Assembly (NCBI RefSeq): GCF_020283565.1
Contig: NC_060061.1
Location: forward strand, 24,093,362-24,157,361
Reading direction: 5' to 3'
Source of the DNA: Trifolium pratense
Taxonomy: Eukaryota > Streptophyta > Magnoliopsida > Fabales > Fabaceae
Length of the DNA stretch: 64,000 nt
A program made the translations under genes and the position numbers. Shown here piece after piece: positions 35,390-47,262 of the stretch (within the stretch, counting starts at the first letter, position 1; each line of letters starts with the position of its first letter). The notes beneath the pieces were generated by a model that was not told the DNA's origin, did not search any database, and saw only the letters and a list, made by a program, of their open reading frames with translations.

Positions 35390-36930
35390 ATTATTAAAAC
35401 CTCATGATAAACTACATTAGTGGTCTCACTGCACACTTGATTTACTTCATCTAATATCAATATCTTTAGACCATTCTTTGATGTGACTATAGACAAAGCG
35501 ACATATAATTATCAATGAGTGAATACTGGTTTAGGAAGATATATGCCGACATGAGAAAGTGACTGGCCCCGACTCTTATTTATAGTCATTGCAAAACATA
35601 AGGTCAATGAAATTTGTCTTATCGGAAACTTGAAAGATAATTCAGGGTCACTTTGTATCAAATTCAAGCTTGGAATAATGATTTTATCACCCACATTTTT
35701 TCAGTAACGACGATTGCACCAATAAAATGTTTTCCAAGAACATCAATGATTAATCTAGTTTCATTGCACAACTCTACAGCCTGATCAATATTCCTCATCA
35801 ACATCACCGGGCATTCAACTTTAAGGGTCCGTTTGATCTGCAAAATATAAATACTGGACAGAACAGTACAGGACAGTACAAGACAGAACAGCACAAGACA
35901 AACGTTTAAGGTATTGAACAAACTTTGTGTTGTACGATGTTTGGTGGACAAAAGGTTATTTTGGTATTTTAGACAACTTGTGCTGATGACAAAAAGTTGT
36001 CCCGTGGTTCTGTGGGGGACAAGAATTTCAAGTTTTGTCTAGTTTCTATTGGCCCCCAGTTTGTCCAGTACCAGGAACAATTTTAAAATCAAACATAGTA
36101 CAACAGGAGTTGTCTTGTCCAGTCCCTTTTTTTTAGCAGATCAAACGCACCCTAAATATCAATTTGTGATTTGGAATGTCGAAACACTTAATATCATTTA
36201 AGAATTCGGGTGTGAACCATTCCTTTTGTATATCGTTATATTCATTTAATCTACAAACCGAAACATAGTTAATATATTCTTGCTCACTTCTAGGGACTAA
36301 CAATAAAAGACACTCATTAACATGCTCGACTGTATACAAAGTTGGGGCAAGTATACCACGCTCTTTAAAAAAATTGGATTTCTTCTTCATATCTAAAAAT
36401 AAAATCTGGATATGCAAAATCAATAAGAGAGCGCAAGAATATTCAAACTAATTTTTCACCCTCATCTGCGGGCCTATTTCCATTACCGATTGAAAGAATT
36501 CATTCGGCAAATATTTTTATTTCAATTTGCTTATAGCATGAACAGTCGAAGCGCTTAAACGCATATTTGTTGTAAGCTTCAAAATTTTGCAAAGAGCCCA
36601 TAACTTTGACGAATTGATGGCGGCTGCCATCATGTCTCGTCTACATCCTTTACTAGTAATCGGTAAAACCTGTCTAAAATCACCCCCAAAACAACTGATA
36701 TACCATTTTGTAAGACATAATATCACATAATGACTTGCCAAAAGCCTCAAAGCACCAACAATGCATCATAGGTTCTTCGTCCCAAATGATCAACTTGGTT
36801 TTTCTGAACAAATCAGCTTTGTCGCTCTTTTTATCAAAATTATATATTGATGTCTCATTAAATTGCAGTGGAATTTCGAACGATGAATGCGCTGTACGAC
36901 CACCTAGTAGTAATACGGAATTACGGATGC
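35390..36930 (-). pseudogene. Helitron PIF1-like helicase, C-terminal half (broken)
   Basis: Fragments in several minus-strand frames read in order. GGRTAHSSFEIP and LIIWDEEPMM are Walker B (about 36900-36770); FGGDFRQVLP is motif III (about 36690); NSSKLW and LTTNMRL follow. Then come WFTPEFLNDIKC with IPNHKL (about 36230-36165), CPVMLMRNIDQAVELCN (about 35810-35760), and AMTINKSRGQSLSHVGIYLP, the PIF1 motif VI (about 35590-35530). KNGLKILILDE closes it. A MITE at 35825-36152 splits the segment just before CPVML. Many frameshifts show it was long dead. A cellular PIF1 copy is less likely, given the adjacent Helitron terminus. Confidence 0.85.
35825..36152. mobile_element. Harbinger-type MITE (328 bp) splitting the helicase
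   Basis: The ends are perfect over GGGT-CCGTTTGATCTGC versus GGGTGCGTTTGATCTGC. TAA stands on both sides (35822-35824 and 36153-36155). The interior has GGACAGxACAGxACA repeats near the left and the inverse TTGTCCAGT words near the right. Confidence 0.9.
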
Positions 36931-37520
36931 TATGCCATCCTTTATATATAAGTTTCCTTCCAATCTTCCATTCCAATCTTTCACTCTTTCACGACACAAG
37001 GCACACCAATTTTTTAGGGGCACCATTTTTTTTTTACTTAATGTGTGTAATATGCGTGCGTGTGTTAAAATAAATAAATAAAATAACTATTGAAAGTAGC
37101 TAACGTGCGTGTGTTAAAATAACTCAATTTTAAAATAGACTTACACTTTTATGATATTGATAGTGAAATCCATTTGAAGAACTAAAAGTTATCAGAGAGA
37201 TTTTAACAATTGAAAGTTTAATATTTAACTTTTCTTTCACATTATATAATTTTATATGACTTATAAAAAAATGTAACACCAAAATTATAACTTGCATAAG
37301 ACACCCAAAATCTTAAAAACGACCCTGAAATGAAAAAAAAAGTTAAAACGTGTTACATTGGTAGTATTCACATACATACATACATACATACATTGATTCG
37401 TACAAAGGAAGCATTTCCCTTAAAAGCATTTCCCTTAAAAGAAAACGTGTTTTGAAATTATAGCTATACATAGATAGATTGATAAAATAGACTCCAAAAC
37501 AGGGTTGCGTATCACCATTT

Positions 37521-38148
37521 TAGGGATGACAATGGGTAGGGTATGGGTAGGGTACTATAGTACCCATCCTCATACACGCGGATTGAAAAAATACCCGTAC
37601 TCATCCCCATACCTATGCGGGTAACAACTTTTGCCCCCGTCCCCATACCCTATGGGTACTTAAGTACCCACACCCGTTACTCGCATTTTTACTAAAAAAA
37701 AATTGATCAATTATAAAATATCATATTATTTTAATAGAATTAAAAAAATTTCAAAGATTTTAATATTGACTTGTGAAAATTATAAAAAAAATAATTAGTA
37801 TTAACCTTATGTTAAGGTCATATTTATGTTAAATATTCACATTATTTTTGTATTATGTTATAAATAAATATTTTTATTAAAAATATATAATAGTTTAATA
37901 GTGTTATATTGTTTTAAATTGATTTACGTATATTATTATATAATAATATAAATAAAATAAATAAATATATATTATGCGGGTATGGGGCGGGGTGGGTACT
38001 AAGGTACCCGTACCCGCACCCATACCCTTTCATTTTTGCGGGTAATTACTCATACCCGTGTCCGTACCCAAAATGCGGGTTTTTACCCTACCCGTTGTGA
38101 GTAATTTTTGCGGGTACCCTCTGAGTATGGGTCAAATTGCTATCCCTA
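37521..38148. mobile_element. hAT-type element (628 bp) with GGGTAC-rich arms
   Basis: The ends are TAGGGATGACAATGGG and, inward from the right, TAGGGATAGCAATTTG. A perfect 8-bp duplication CACCATTT flanks it (37513-37520 and 38149-38156). The arms consist of GGGTACCC/GCGGGTA words and their inverses around an AT-rich core. Confidence 0.92.
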
Positions 38149-38156
38149 CACCATTT

Positions 38157-38964
38157 GAAAGCCTAAAATCGATTATGTGTATTCCTAATGTTGTTTACTA
38201 TAGCATAATATATGCCTTGAACTTTGGAGGATAGAATAAATTTGACAAAGGTACAGTTAATACTACTTAATAGAGAAGAGCAAAGTCTTCCAAAACAATT
38301 TTAGAAGAAGCTTCATATCTTAACTTCTGCGGGGAGTCTCAAATCAATTCTTCTTTAATAAACTCATTTTCTTCCTTTTTTGCCCTCTCTTCTATCTATC
38401 TATTTGCCCTTATAATTAAAATTCATTTTGATAATTAGACACCTAAAAGCAATTTCATTCATTCTCAAATGCTAAAAGGCAAAAAAATTAATTACGGAAT
38501 GGATAATGATACACATATAGTATCTGGATTAAACAGCAGGCAACCTAATCGTTCACATTTTCCTTCATTATTTGCATAAATTACATTACGATACACAATA
38601 TTCGGATTTTAGACTTTCAAATGGCGATACTCAACCCTGTTTTTAGGCTATTTTATCTATCTATATTTTTAGGTCTATTTATAGCAAAACACGTTTCCAA
38701 ATTCCAGTTCTGCTCGGGTTGAAATGTTGAATTCATTGTTTGTACGTGTTCTTGTGTTACATTTTTAGCTCAATCAAAGTTTTTTTTTTGCTTCTAGTTC
38801 TCCATATATTTTGCGCGGGATATAATTGGTAATTAAGCTTTGCAAAGGCGTTCAAAAAAGAAATAAAAAAAATTAAGCTTTGCAAAAGATGACTTGTAAC
38901 ATGTGGATTGTGTGGTTCAATTTGAGAAGACGGAAAAAATCAGGAATTGTAGAAAAACAACACT
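38157..38964. other. AT-rich intergenic sequence
   Basis: No gene or clear repeat is seen in this stretch. Confidence 0.5.
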
Positions 38965-39745
38965 TCTCTCTTTGAAAATTGCTTTTTTCCCCATTGTTTC
39001 CTCCAACCCCCAAAGTGACCATTTTGACCCTATAAATACGTTTGGACTCTAGAATCCGAAATTTATTTGTTATGGTCCATACAATCCGAAATCAGTTTAA
39101 ACAAGCAATTGGCTGGTTATGCCTGCCTTGTATGTGATGTTTTGCCCAGGAAAACCTGGGTTTGGACTGTACAATCCGAACGTCCTTATTTTTAACGATT
39201 TTGGAGTATGGAAGCCGAAACTTGTTTGATATGGACCATACAATCCGAAACCAGTTTAAACAAGCCATTTGGCTGGCTATGTCTGACTTGTACATCGTTA
39301 ATGATTTGCCCAGGAAAACTTGATTTTGGACTGTACAATCCGAAATCCTTTGATTTTTAAAATTTTGCATCATTTCGGATTCTACCAACCGGAAACGCTC
39401 ATATTCGGTGTGTAGGATCCGAATAGAGTCTATATAGCCTATATTTCAGAAGTTGCACTTTCATAACCACTTGGACACTCAATTGGGAGCTTTGGAGCTA
39501 GGGCGATTTTTTTGGCGTATCAGAGACTTGAAAGCAACGTTTATTCACTCAAAGAGGGGCGCAATACTCAATCGGAGTCATACAAGAGGTAATAAGCACT
39601 TTAAACCGTTAATTTTTTCAATTTTCATGGTTTTATGATCGCAGTCGCGTTTGACTCATACAATCCGAACCCATTTCGGATCCCACATGCCAAACTGGAC
39701 AGCTTTTTAAAATTTTGAAATTTATTGTGATAGGTAGGGTTTGTG

Positions 39746-39862
39746 ATGGCCGAACCTCCGTTTGAAATGAAACCGAACATCGATGAACCCGACATTGCAC
39801 AACCTAATGTAGTTGAACCCGCAAATATTTTGGTTAACACTGCAAATTCCGAACATGCATAA
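39746..39862 (+). other. Possible small or captured ORF in the third MULE, 38 residues
   Basis: The frame starts ATGGCCGAACCTCCG and encodes MAEPPFEMKPNIDEPDIAQP followed by about 18 more residues to TAA. The composition is protein-like (Pro/Glu/Asp-rich). An upstream frame at 39453-39620 ends near a possible GTAATAAG donor, and a possible acceptor lies just before the ATG. I do not recognise it. It may be a captured exon or the start of a decayed element gene. Confidence 0.3.
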
Positions 39863-39884
39863 TGTTGGCCTGCAAAACTGTAAA

Positions 39885-40195
39885 AAAATTTCTACAGAAA
39901 ACTTGATTTTGGACTGTACACTCCAAACCTGTAATTTTAGTGACCATTTTGGTTCGCAGGATCCAAACCTGTGATTTTCATGACCATTTCGGTTCGCAGG
40001 ATCCAAACCTGTGATTTTCGTGACCATTTCGGTTCGCAGAATCCGAACATAAAAAAATTTCTGCAGAAAACTTGATTTTGGACTGTACACTCCAAACCTG
40101 TGATTTTCATGACCATTTCGGTTCGCAGGATCCAAACCTGTGATTTTCGTGACCATTTCGGTTCGCAGTATCCGAACATAATTGGTTTTGGATTG
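39885..40195. repeat. Tandem repeat of CCTGTGATTTTC-TGACCATTTCGG units, followed by poly-C
   Basis: A unit of about 42 bp (CCTGTGATTTTCGTGACCAT then TTCGGTTCGCAGGATCCAAA) is repeated five times. The first three and last two units are each preceded by the same TTGATTTTGGACTGTACACT text, so a larger block of about 165 bp is also duplicated. A run of 19 C follows at 40230-40248. Confidence 0.85.
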
Positions 40196-40673
40196 TAGAC
40201 TCCAAACCAACGTATAAGCACAATTTTCGCCCCCCCCCCCCCCCCCCCAAAAAAAAATGTGTTCCCATATATAATTGGCTTGTTTCGGATCCCACGAACC
40301 ACACATAATATATTTCGGATCCTAGGATCCATAGCTTCCTAAACCCCCCAAATTCAAAGTTATTTTGGGATTTTTGGGGAGTTTAAGAGGAACATGGGGG
40401 GCGAAAAAAGCAATTTTCTCTCTCTTTTGGGATAATGGTGGATCCGATGGGTCAATCCTTCTCTCTTTAGTATTTCTATGATAAACCAAACAGAAAAGAT
40501 TCTCTCTTTTTTATGTATGTTATTTTACACAAAGATAATGCATTGATCTGCATTGAACGGAGAAGAATCAAATATGAAAAATAAGTTAGGCATTTTACAC
40601 ACAAGCGCGCACCCGCATATGCGCGTGCGAGTGCACACACTTATACCATTTAGACACTCCAAGGGCCCGAAGT

Positions 40674-41283
40674 CAGTGGCGGAACCAGAAAAAATAATTT
40701 AGGGGGGCCACAATTTTTTTAATATACAAATTAAATACAAAAATAATATTATATATAAAAATATATGTTGGTCAAATTTGTGTTCAAATAAGATTTTTTT
40801 TGAAGCAAATAAGATGTTATGTTCATATTTATATACATTTTTTTTGTTTACAATGAGCTGGAGATCGAACCCAGAACCTATTTATATATGTTGGTTCAGT
40901 TAATTTTACTAAATATTATAAATTCAATCAGGTATGTGTTATTTTTGGACGAACAAAATCAAAGTTCATTATTATAAAATTAAACTATATAACTTAAAAA
41001 TAATACTCTACGTATATATACAGAGTGAAAATCATGAATAATAGAATATAAACTAATATTTGCACTAATACTTTGAACTAATATATATGTTGAGTTTCTT
41101 ATAGTCATTAAAAATAAACTGTAAACAAATATTTACATTAATATTTTGTACAAATACGTGTATAAAATTTCTTAAAATCATCAATAATATATTTGAATTA
41201 ATAATACACCTATAAAAAAAATTACTTTTTTGGGGTGGGGGAGGGCCGTGGCCACCCTCAACCCCACCCTAGTACCGCCACTG
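40674..41283. mobile_element. hAT-like element (610 bp) upstream of riboflavin synthase
   Basis: The ends are CAGTGGCGGAACCAG and, inward from the right, CAGTGGCGGTACTAGG, a TIR form common in plant hAT elements. The 8-bp flanks CCCGAAGT and CCCAGAGT agree at 6 of 8 bases. GGGGGGCCAC near the left pairs with GTGGCC text near the right. Its right end is 309 bases upstream of the riboflavin synthase start codon. Confidence 0.75.
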
Positions 41284-41592
41284 CCCAGAGTACTTCTATG
41301 GCCGATCTGTCACCCAACCTACTCAAAAATTTAAATTACCCCGTCCCGTTTGGAGAATGACACTTATGGCATGACTTAGTGATAAGAATCAAATATATTA
41401 ATTAAAAATTATTCACTTACATGATGGCCATCGGTACTTTGAGCATAATGCCGCAAACCTGCGATTTTAGCTCATAAAATTTCAATAGTGCCATTTTAAC
41501 CCTCTAAATTTCACAATTATGCGATCAAATACACCATAAAGCACAAACATCGTTTCATCCTCTCTTTCTAACTATCAAACCAGACAACTAAA

Positions 41593-42426
41593 ATGGCTTC
41601 TTCTTCATTTTCCGTTACCTCAACAACCAAAACCCCAACAATCACCGCTGCAATTTCCCACAGATTCCACCATTCCCAAATCACCAATCTCCGATTCAAA
41701 CCTCAATCCCCTCTTCGTATCTTCCTTAAATCCACACGCAAACCCATCACCACCCACCGCACCAACGCTCTCAATATCCAATGTCTCTTTACCGGCCTCG
41801 TTGAAGAAATCGGCACCGTCAAACAAATCGGAGTATCATCTAACGGCGGCGGTGGTTTCGACTTAAAAGTCGACGCAAACACAGTCCTAAACGGCGTTTG
41901 TCTCGGCGACAGCATCGCCGTCAACGGCACATGTCTTACCGTAACAGAATTCGATACAGAAACTTCCGATTTCACCGTTGGTTTGGCACCGGAGACGCTG
42001 AGAAAGACATCACTTTCGGAACTCGAACCTGGATCGCCGGTGAATCTTGAAAGGGCAGTGACCCCGGTTAGTAGAATGGGTGGACATTTTGTTCAGGGTC
42101 ACGTGGATGGCACGGGTGAGATTGTTTCTATGATTCCTGAAGGAGATTCTTTGTGGGTGAAAGTTAGGGTTGAGAAAAAATTGCTGAAATATATTGTGCC
42201 TAAAGGGTTTATTGCTGTTGATGGTACTAGTTTAACTGTGGTTGATGTTTTTGATGATGAAAGTTGTTTTAATTTCATGTTGGTTGCTTATACTCAGAAT
42301 AAGATTGTTGTTCCTTTGAAGAAGGTTGGTCAAAAAGTGAATCTTGAAGTTGATATTCTTGGTAAGTATGTCGAGCGGCTTCTTAGTGCCGGCTTTGTTC
42401 CCAACATTGCATCAAATTCTTCATAG
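41593..42426 (+). CDS. Riboflavin synthase, plastid-targeted (intronless)
   Basis: The enzyme catalyses the last step of riboflavin synthesis, dismutation of two 6,7-dimethyl-8-ribityllumazine to riboflavin and a pyrimidinedione, in plastids. The 277-residue protein has a Ser/Thr/Arg-rich, acid-poor N-terminus (residues 1 to about 62), typical of a chloroplast transit peptide. The mature part starts near CLFTGLVEEIG (residues 64-74), the family's hallmark MFTGLVE start. Two lumazine-binding barrels follow: GDSIAVNGTCLTV at 105-117 in the first and GGHFVQGHVDGTG (163-175) plus KGFIAVDGTSLTV (204-216) in the second, ending VNLEVDILGKY. Length and repeats match the bacterial RibE/RibC type with a plant extension. 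The 5' leader is short, and the start is the first ATG after a pyrimidine-rich leader. There are no stops or frameshifts, so it looks functional. A chromovirus is inserted about 650 bases after the stop. Confidence 0.97.
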   Translation: MASSSFSVTSTTKTPTITAAISHRFHHSQITNLRFKPQSPLRIFLKSTRKPITTHRTNALNIQCLFTGLVEEIGTVKQIGVSSNGGGGFDLKVDANTVLNGVCLGDSIAVNGTCLTVTEFDTETSDFTVGLAPETLRKTSLSELEPGSPVNLERAVTPVSRMGGHFVQGHVDGTGEIVSMIPEGDSLWVKVRVEKKLLKYIVPKGFIAVDGTSLTVVDVFDDESCFNFMLVAYTQNKIVVPLKKVGQKVNLEVDILGKYVERLLSAGFVPNIASNSS

Positions 42427-43072
42427 TATCGCTTGTTTACTGATATAAACACTTGTTAGATTTTTTTAAGAGCTTATATGAACAATGTATGACAATGTTG
42501 TTTTCAGCTTATTATCACAAGCTCTTAGGATAGCTTATGAAAACAGTTTATAGCTTATATGATAAACGTTTATGTTTAGCTATCAAGGTTATGTTTTGTT
42601 CTTGTTCTCTTTTTTGAAAAGCAAAATAAGATTATAGTAATGTGTGATTGTTGAGATTACTTTGATCTTGAAGAGTGTCTGGTTACTTGTGATTCAATTT
42701 ATCTATCTATTTTTGTTTTATATATTTGTCACCTTTTTTATTTTGTTTGCTACTTTTTTAAAGAGATTAGAAGTAGCACAACATCAACAAGATTAGAAGT
42801 TTATTCTTGATCTTTCGAAGATTATAGTAATGTGTGATTATTGAGATTACATTGATCTTGAAGAGTTTGCTTTTACTATCTTCTTTGTATAAGATATCAT
42901 CAGACACTTGTTGGTGGATGTTTCTTATGCAATTGAGGATGTTTATATCAGTTAATTATTATGAAATCTTGAGAGATATATGCAAGTTATTTGCGGGGAA
43001 GCTTCCACTTCCGTAGTTATTCAGGTTCTTTTATGATTCATTTGGTAATAGCATTTGCCTTTTATGCAGTTG
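42427..43072 (+). other. 3' flank of riboflavin synthase with a 47-bp direct repeat
   Basis: No gene is seen; part of it should be 3' untranslated sequence. GATTATAGTAATGTGTGATT plus about 27 further bases occurs at 42628-42675 and again at 42820-42867 with few changes, so a segment of about 190 bp has partly duplicated ends. Confidence 0.6.
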
Positions 43073-43077
43073 GATGC

Positions 43078-43461
43078 TGTAGATATTGATTTGTAAAAGG
43101 TATGATTCTTGTACTGATTCAAATATGTAATGAAGCAGGAAAAGATATTTGTTTATATTAATGGAATAAAAAGGTTCAAGTACATAGAAGGAATTGCAGG
43201 GAAATAGAAAATAACAAACTGCTAGTACTGTCTAACAGCCCTGAGCACTAGGTGCTCCCAAATCACTATCACTAGTGACCCCACTTTCAATAACAGAAAT
43301 TCTAAGATGATTCTTCTCAATCATTGACAGCACATAAATACTCCAACTCCTAGGCCACGTCATTATTCTTTCCTTTTGTCTTTTTCCTAGCATAGAATTT
43401 CCACACTCTTGGCTTGGGCCCAAATTCTTCTAAGCCCACTTCTGTGTTCGTATCTCTATCA
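43078..43461 (-). repeat. 3' LTR of the chromovirus
   Basis: This is the left-hand LTR on the plus map. It agrees with 48088-48472 except near its first bases (TGTAGA versus TGATAGA) and at two substitutions around 43198 and 43237. Confidence 0.93.
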
Positions 43462-44660
43462 AATCCCTCCTCCTTAGAAAATGCCTTGTCCTCAAGGCAA
43501 AATTGAGGAAACTGACCACGCAGAATTTCATTGTTCTCCCAAGTTACATCTTCAACAGGCTTATTTTTCCATTGGACTAAACTCTGTTGTATTTCAGCAT
43601 CACCCTGCATAATAGATCTTGTTCCCAAAATCTTATATGGATAAATATCATCTTCTTCAGCTATTTCCAAGTCTTTTGGCAAGTCACCCTGTGCTTGGTA
43701 ATTCCCTAAAGCACGTTTCAGTAAAGAAATATGGAATACTGGATGTATTCTTGACTCTGGTGGCAGATTCAATTTGTAAGCTATAGCACCTATTTTTTTA
43801 ATAATTTGAAAAGGTCCATAGAACCTAGCAGCCAATTTCTGATGCATTCTTCTTACTACTGAATGTTGTCTATGAGGTCTTAGTTTCAGAAAGACCCATT
43901 CCCCTTCTTCAAAAGATAAATCCCTTCTCTTTTTATTAGCATAAATGGCCATCTGCTCTCGAGCCCTAAGAAGATGTAGTTTGAGTTGACTCAAAGCTTC
44001 ATCCCTTTCACTCAATTCTAAGGCCACTGCTGCCACCTTTGTTTCATTTGACAAAAATCTCAGTAAAGGAGGAGGTTTCCTTCCATAAACTACTTCAAAA
44101 GGAGTCTTTCCTATGGAAACATGAAAAGTAGAATTGTACCAATATTCAGCCCAAGATATCCAGAAGGACCAAGTCTTTGGATGATCAGAAGCAAAGCACC
44201 CCAAGTAGCTTTCAAAACATCTATTGATGACTTCAGTTTGTCCATCAGTCTCTGGATGATAAGCTGAGCTCATTTTGAGTTTGGTACCCTGCAATTTAAA
44301 CAGTTCCAACCAGAAATGACTCACAAATAAAGGATCCCTGTCACTGATGATTGAATTAGGGACACCATGGAGTCTGACCACTTCTTTCATAAATATCTCA
44401 GCAATTGATTTAGCAGTATAAGGGTGTTTTAATAAGATGAAATGACTGTATTTAGATAGTCTGTCCACCACTACTAGCATAACTTCATACCCTTTAGATT
44501 TTGGTAAGCCAGTGATAAAATCTATAGATAGATCTTCCCAAACATTGTTAGGAATGGGCAATGGCTGAAGTAGTCCTCCTGGAGATGTAGCACTATACTT
44601 TTGTCTCTGACACTCATCACAGGATCTGACATAATTCCTTACACTCTTCTGCATCCCCAC
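43350..44660 (-). pseudogene. Chromovirus integrase with C-terminal chromodomain
   Basis: It continues in the same frame after the TAG. CDECQRQK supplies the Cys pair of the zinc-binding domain. The core has LSIDFITGLP (Asp), IISDRDPLF (Asp) and AYHPETDGQTEVINR (Glu). The GPFQIIKKIG...YKLNLPPESRIHPVFHISLL block is the GPY/F domain. The end, YPYKILGTRSIMQ...SLVQWKNKP-EDVTWE, is a chromodomain, which in this group guides integration to particular chromatin. No stop is seen inside this 436-codon frame, but it has lost its upstream connection. The final part overlaps the 3' LTR (43350-43461). Confidence 0.95.
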
Positions 44661-47262
44661 CTAATATAAGGAATCAGCCAATCTCCTATATGTCCTGAGA
44701 AACCCTGAGTGCCCTCCACTAGGGGTATTATGAAATTCCTCCAAAAGCCAAGGAATAGAAGGAGAATTTGGTGAAATCACCAATCTATCATGATAAAGTA
44801 ATACCCCTTGTTTAATGTGAAAACCAGGTCTAGAAGTAGGAGAGTTTTGAACTTCCTGCACTAGCTTTTGAATATACACATCCTGAGCCAATTCATCTAA
44901 CAGCTGCTGTCTGTCAGACCACAAAGGGAAGGAAATGATAGTGTTCATTTCTCCCACATCAAAGCATCTGGACAGAGCATCAGCGGCTCTATTTTCAGGA
45001 CCTGGTTTGTATTTGACTTCAAATTGGTAGCCTAATAGTTTGGCCAGCCAACATTGCTGATCTGGAGAAGAGATTCTCTGTTGTAGAAAGTGTTTCAGAC
45101 TTTTATGATCTGTGTACACAATGAATTCTCTGCCCAAAAGATAATGTCTCCAGTGTTGTATACTAAGCACTAATGCCATCAATTCTTTCTCATATACAGA
45201 TTTTGCAAGATTGCCCTCAGACAAAGCTTTACTAAAGAAAGCAATGGGTTGTTTATGTTGCATTAATACAGCCCCAATGCCTCTACCAGCAGCATCACAT
45301 TCCACCTCAAATGGAATAGAAAAATTTGGTAAAATCAAGACAGGAGGTGAAGTCATGATTTGTTTCATTTCGACAAAAGCTTTTTCAGCTTCAATTCCCC
45401 AATGAAAATTATCTTTTTTTGTTAATTTAGTGAGTGGTTTTGCTATTTTGCCATTATTCTTAACAAATTTTCTATAATAACCTGTGAGCCCTAAAAACCC
45501 ACGAACTCCCTTCACATTTGTTGGTTTAGGCCATTTTAGAATACATTGGACTTTGGTGGGATCTACTGCAACACCCTTCCCAGAAATAATATGACCAAGG
45601 TAATCTATTTGACTATTACCAAACTGACACTTGGCCTTATTAGCCACAAAACAGTTATCAACAAGGACAGACAACACTAACTGTAAATGATTTTTGTGTA
45701 TTTTTGTGTTCCTCAACATCTTTGCTGTAAATTAAGATGTCATCAAAGAAAACTAAGACAAACTTCCTTAAATAAGGTCTAAAAATGTCATTCATTGTGG
45801 CTTGAAAAGTAGCCGGAGCATTCATCAACCCAAATGGCATTACTAAGTACTCATAATGACCATTGTGTGTTCTAAAAGCAGTCTTATCAATATCATTTTC
45901 ATGCATTCTAATTTGATGGTATCCAGACTTTAGATCAATTTTTGAGAAAATAGTGGCTCCATATAGTTCATCTAATAGCTCATCTGCTATAGGAATGAGA
46001 TACTTATCTGGAATTGTGGCCTTATTTAGTGCCCTGTAATCAATGCACATCCTCCAGCTCTTGTCTTTCTTTTTCACCAATATCGCAGGACTTGAAAAAG
46101 AACTCATGCTAGGTCTGATCACTCCTGCTGCTAACAATTCAGACACTTGTTTCTCTATTTCTGCCTTCTGATGATGAGGATAACGATAAGGTCTGACATT
46201 GATTGCACCTTGACCAGGTTGAAGATTAATGTGGTGCACTTGACTTCTCTCTGGAGGTAGTTGGATGTGATCTTTAAACACCTCTGTAAACTTATTAAGA
46301 ATACAGCTGAATTCATTATGAATGTTAGTATCAACAGCAGTTTCCATAGCATTAACTTGTGCCCACCACAAGTCTAACATTTCACCTCTATAAGTATCCT
46401 CCAAATAAGAATTCAGATAACTTTGTTTGATCAGCTTATGGCACAAACCCTGTAACTGCACCTCTTTATCTTTCACAGAAAATTGCATTGTCATTGCTTT
46501 CCAATCCATCACTACCTTTCCTAACGTACTTAACCAAGCAACTCCCAGCACCATATCCATACCTCCCAATTCCAACACAAACGCATCCACTACTATTTCA
46601 AATTCTCCCACCTTCATCTTCACCCCTTTACACATTCCTGTTGTTGGCACCTTGTGACCATCACCCAGTTTGATGTTTCTAGTTGTAGTAGGTGTGATAG
46701 CCAACCCTAAAGCAGTGGTTACTTTAGGAGAAATAAAATTGTGGCTAGCACCACTATCGATCAACACAAGCAGCTCCACGTTCTGAATCCTTCCTCCTAC
46801 TTTCATGGTGTGAGACTCACCCATGCTACCCAAAACTCTCATCAACTTACATTCCACCTCCTCTTCTTCGTCACTTTCATCCTCCACTTCCTCCAACCTC
46901 ACAATTTCACCTTCTTCATTTAATGTTTCACCTTCTCCCAAAATCAAGACTCTAAGAGATCTTTCAGGACAATTGTGCATGGTAGGATGCCATTTACCAC
47001 CACATTTGAAACATAATCCTTTGCTTCTTCTCTCCTCAACTTCGCTATTTTGAAAACTGCGAAATCCTCTCCATCTATCGGAACCTCCTGATAGTTGTTT
47101 TCCTTCGCTGTTTCGCGCCGTCGAACTCATTGATGAATTCGCATTTGATCCATTAGAACCCGTCTTAGAATTCGGGTACGATCCACCCGTGTTAGACACA
47201 CGTGTATTTTCCTTGGGCTGTGACCCATTTCTACATTTCATCGACCCGGCCCAATCTCTCAT
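44661..47262 (-). pseudogene. Chromovirus zinc knuckle, protease, RT and RNase H, frameshifted
   Basis: Frame 47262-45658 has the zinc knuckle [15 protein letters not shown], protease [12 protein letters not shown], and RT blocks [42 protein letters not shown] and [10 protein letters not shown] (FDD catalytic pair). A 10-base tandem duplication of ACACAAAAAT near 45696-45715 shifts the frame. Reading then continues in 45719-44661 with CQFGNSQIDYLGH, the RNase H Asp (VECDAAGRGIGAVL), ELMALV, YTDHKSLKHFL and DALSR. The frame ends ADSLY and then TAG at 44663-44661, where a Trp codon is expected. The integrase zinc-binding His pair lies near the end (HNTPSGGHSGF). Confidence 0.93.

Larger units (their letters stand above)
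34957..36980 (-). mobile_element. Helitron remnant, 3' end plus helicase, 5' truncated
   Basis: On the minus strand the element ends with hairpin CCCGTGCTTGGCACACGGG (34987-34969), then TGTCCAAA and CTAG (34960-34957), followed by T. This is a Helitron 3' terminus. The helicase remnant upstream is in the matching orientation. Coding text fades near 36910, before the Walker A motif and any Rep domain, so the 5' part is missing. The 5' terminus (TC...) was not located. Confidence 0.75.
38974..40418. mobile_element. Third non-autonomous MULE (1,445 bp) with TCCGAA-rich interior
   Basis: Inverted ends GAAAATTGCTTTTTTCCCC and, inward from the right, GAAAATTGCTTTTTTCGCCC are flanked by a perfect 9-bp duplication TCTCTCTTT (38965-38973 and 40419-40427). 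The interior is crowded with GGACTGTACAATCCGAA-like words and GGATCCGAA, includes a tandem repeat and a C19 run, and may contain an exon-like fragment with a short ORF. There is no transposase. Confidence 0.88.

Noticed and set aside
39722..40332. Minus-strand frames of 131 and 194 codons
   Set aside because: They read through the tandem repeat and the poly-C run of the third MULE. The repeated MVTKITGLDPANRNGHENH-like peptide simply mirrors the DNA repeat.
41620..41975. Minus-strand frames opposite riboflavin synthase
   Set aside because: They are shadows of the real plus-strand coding frame.
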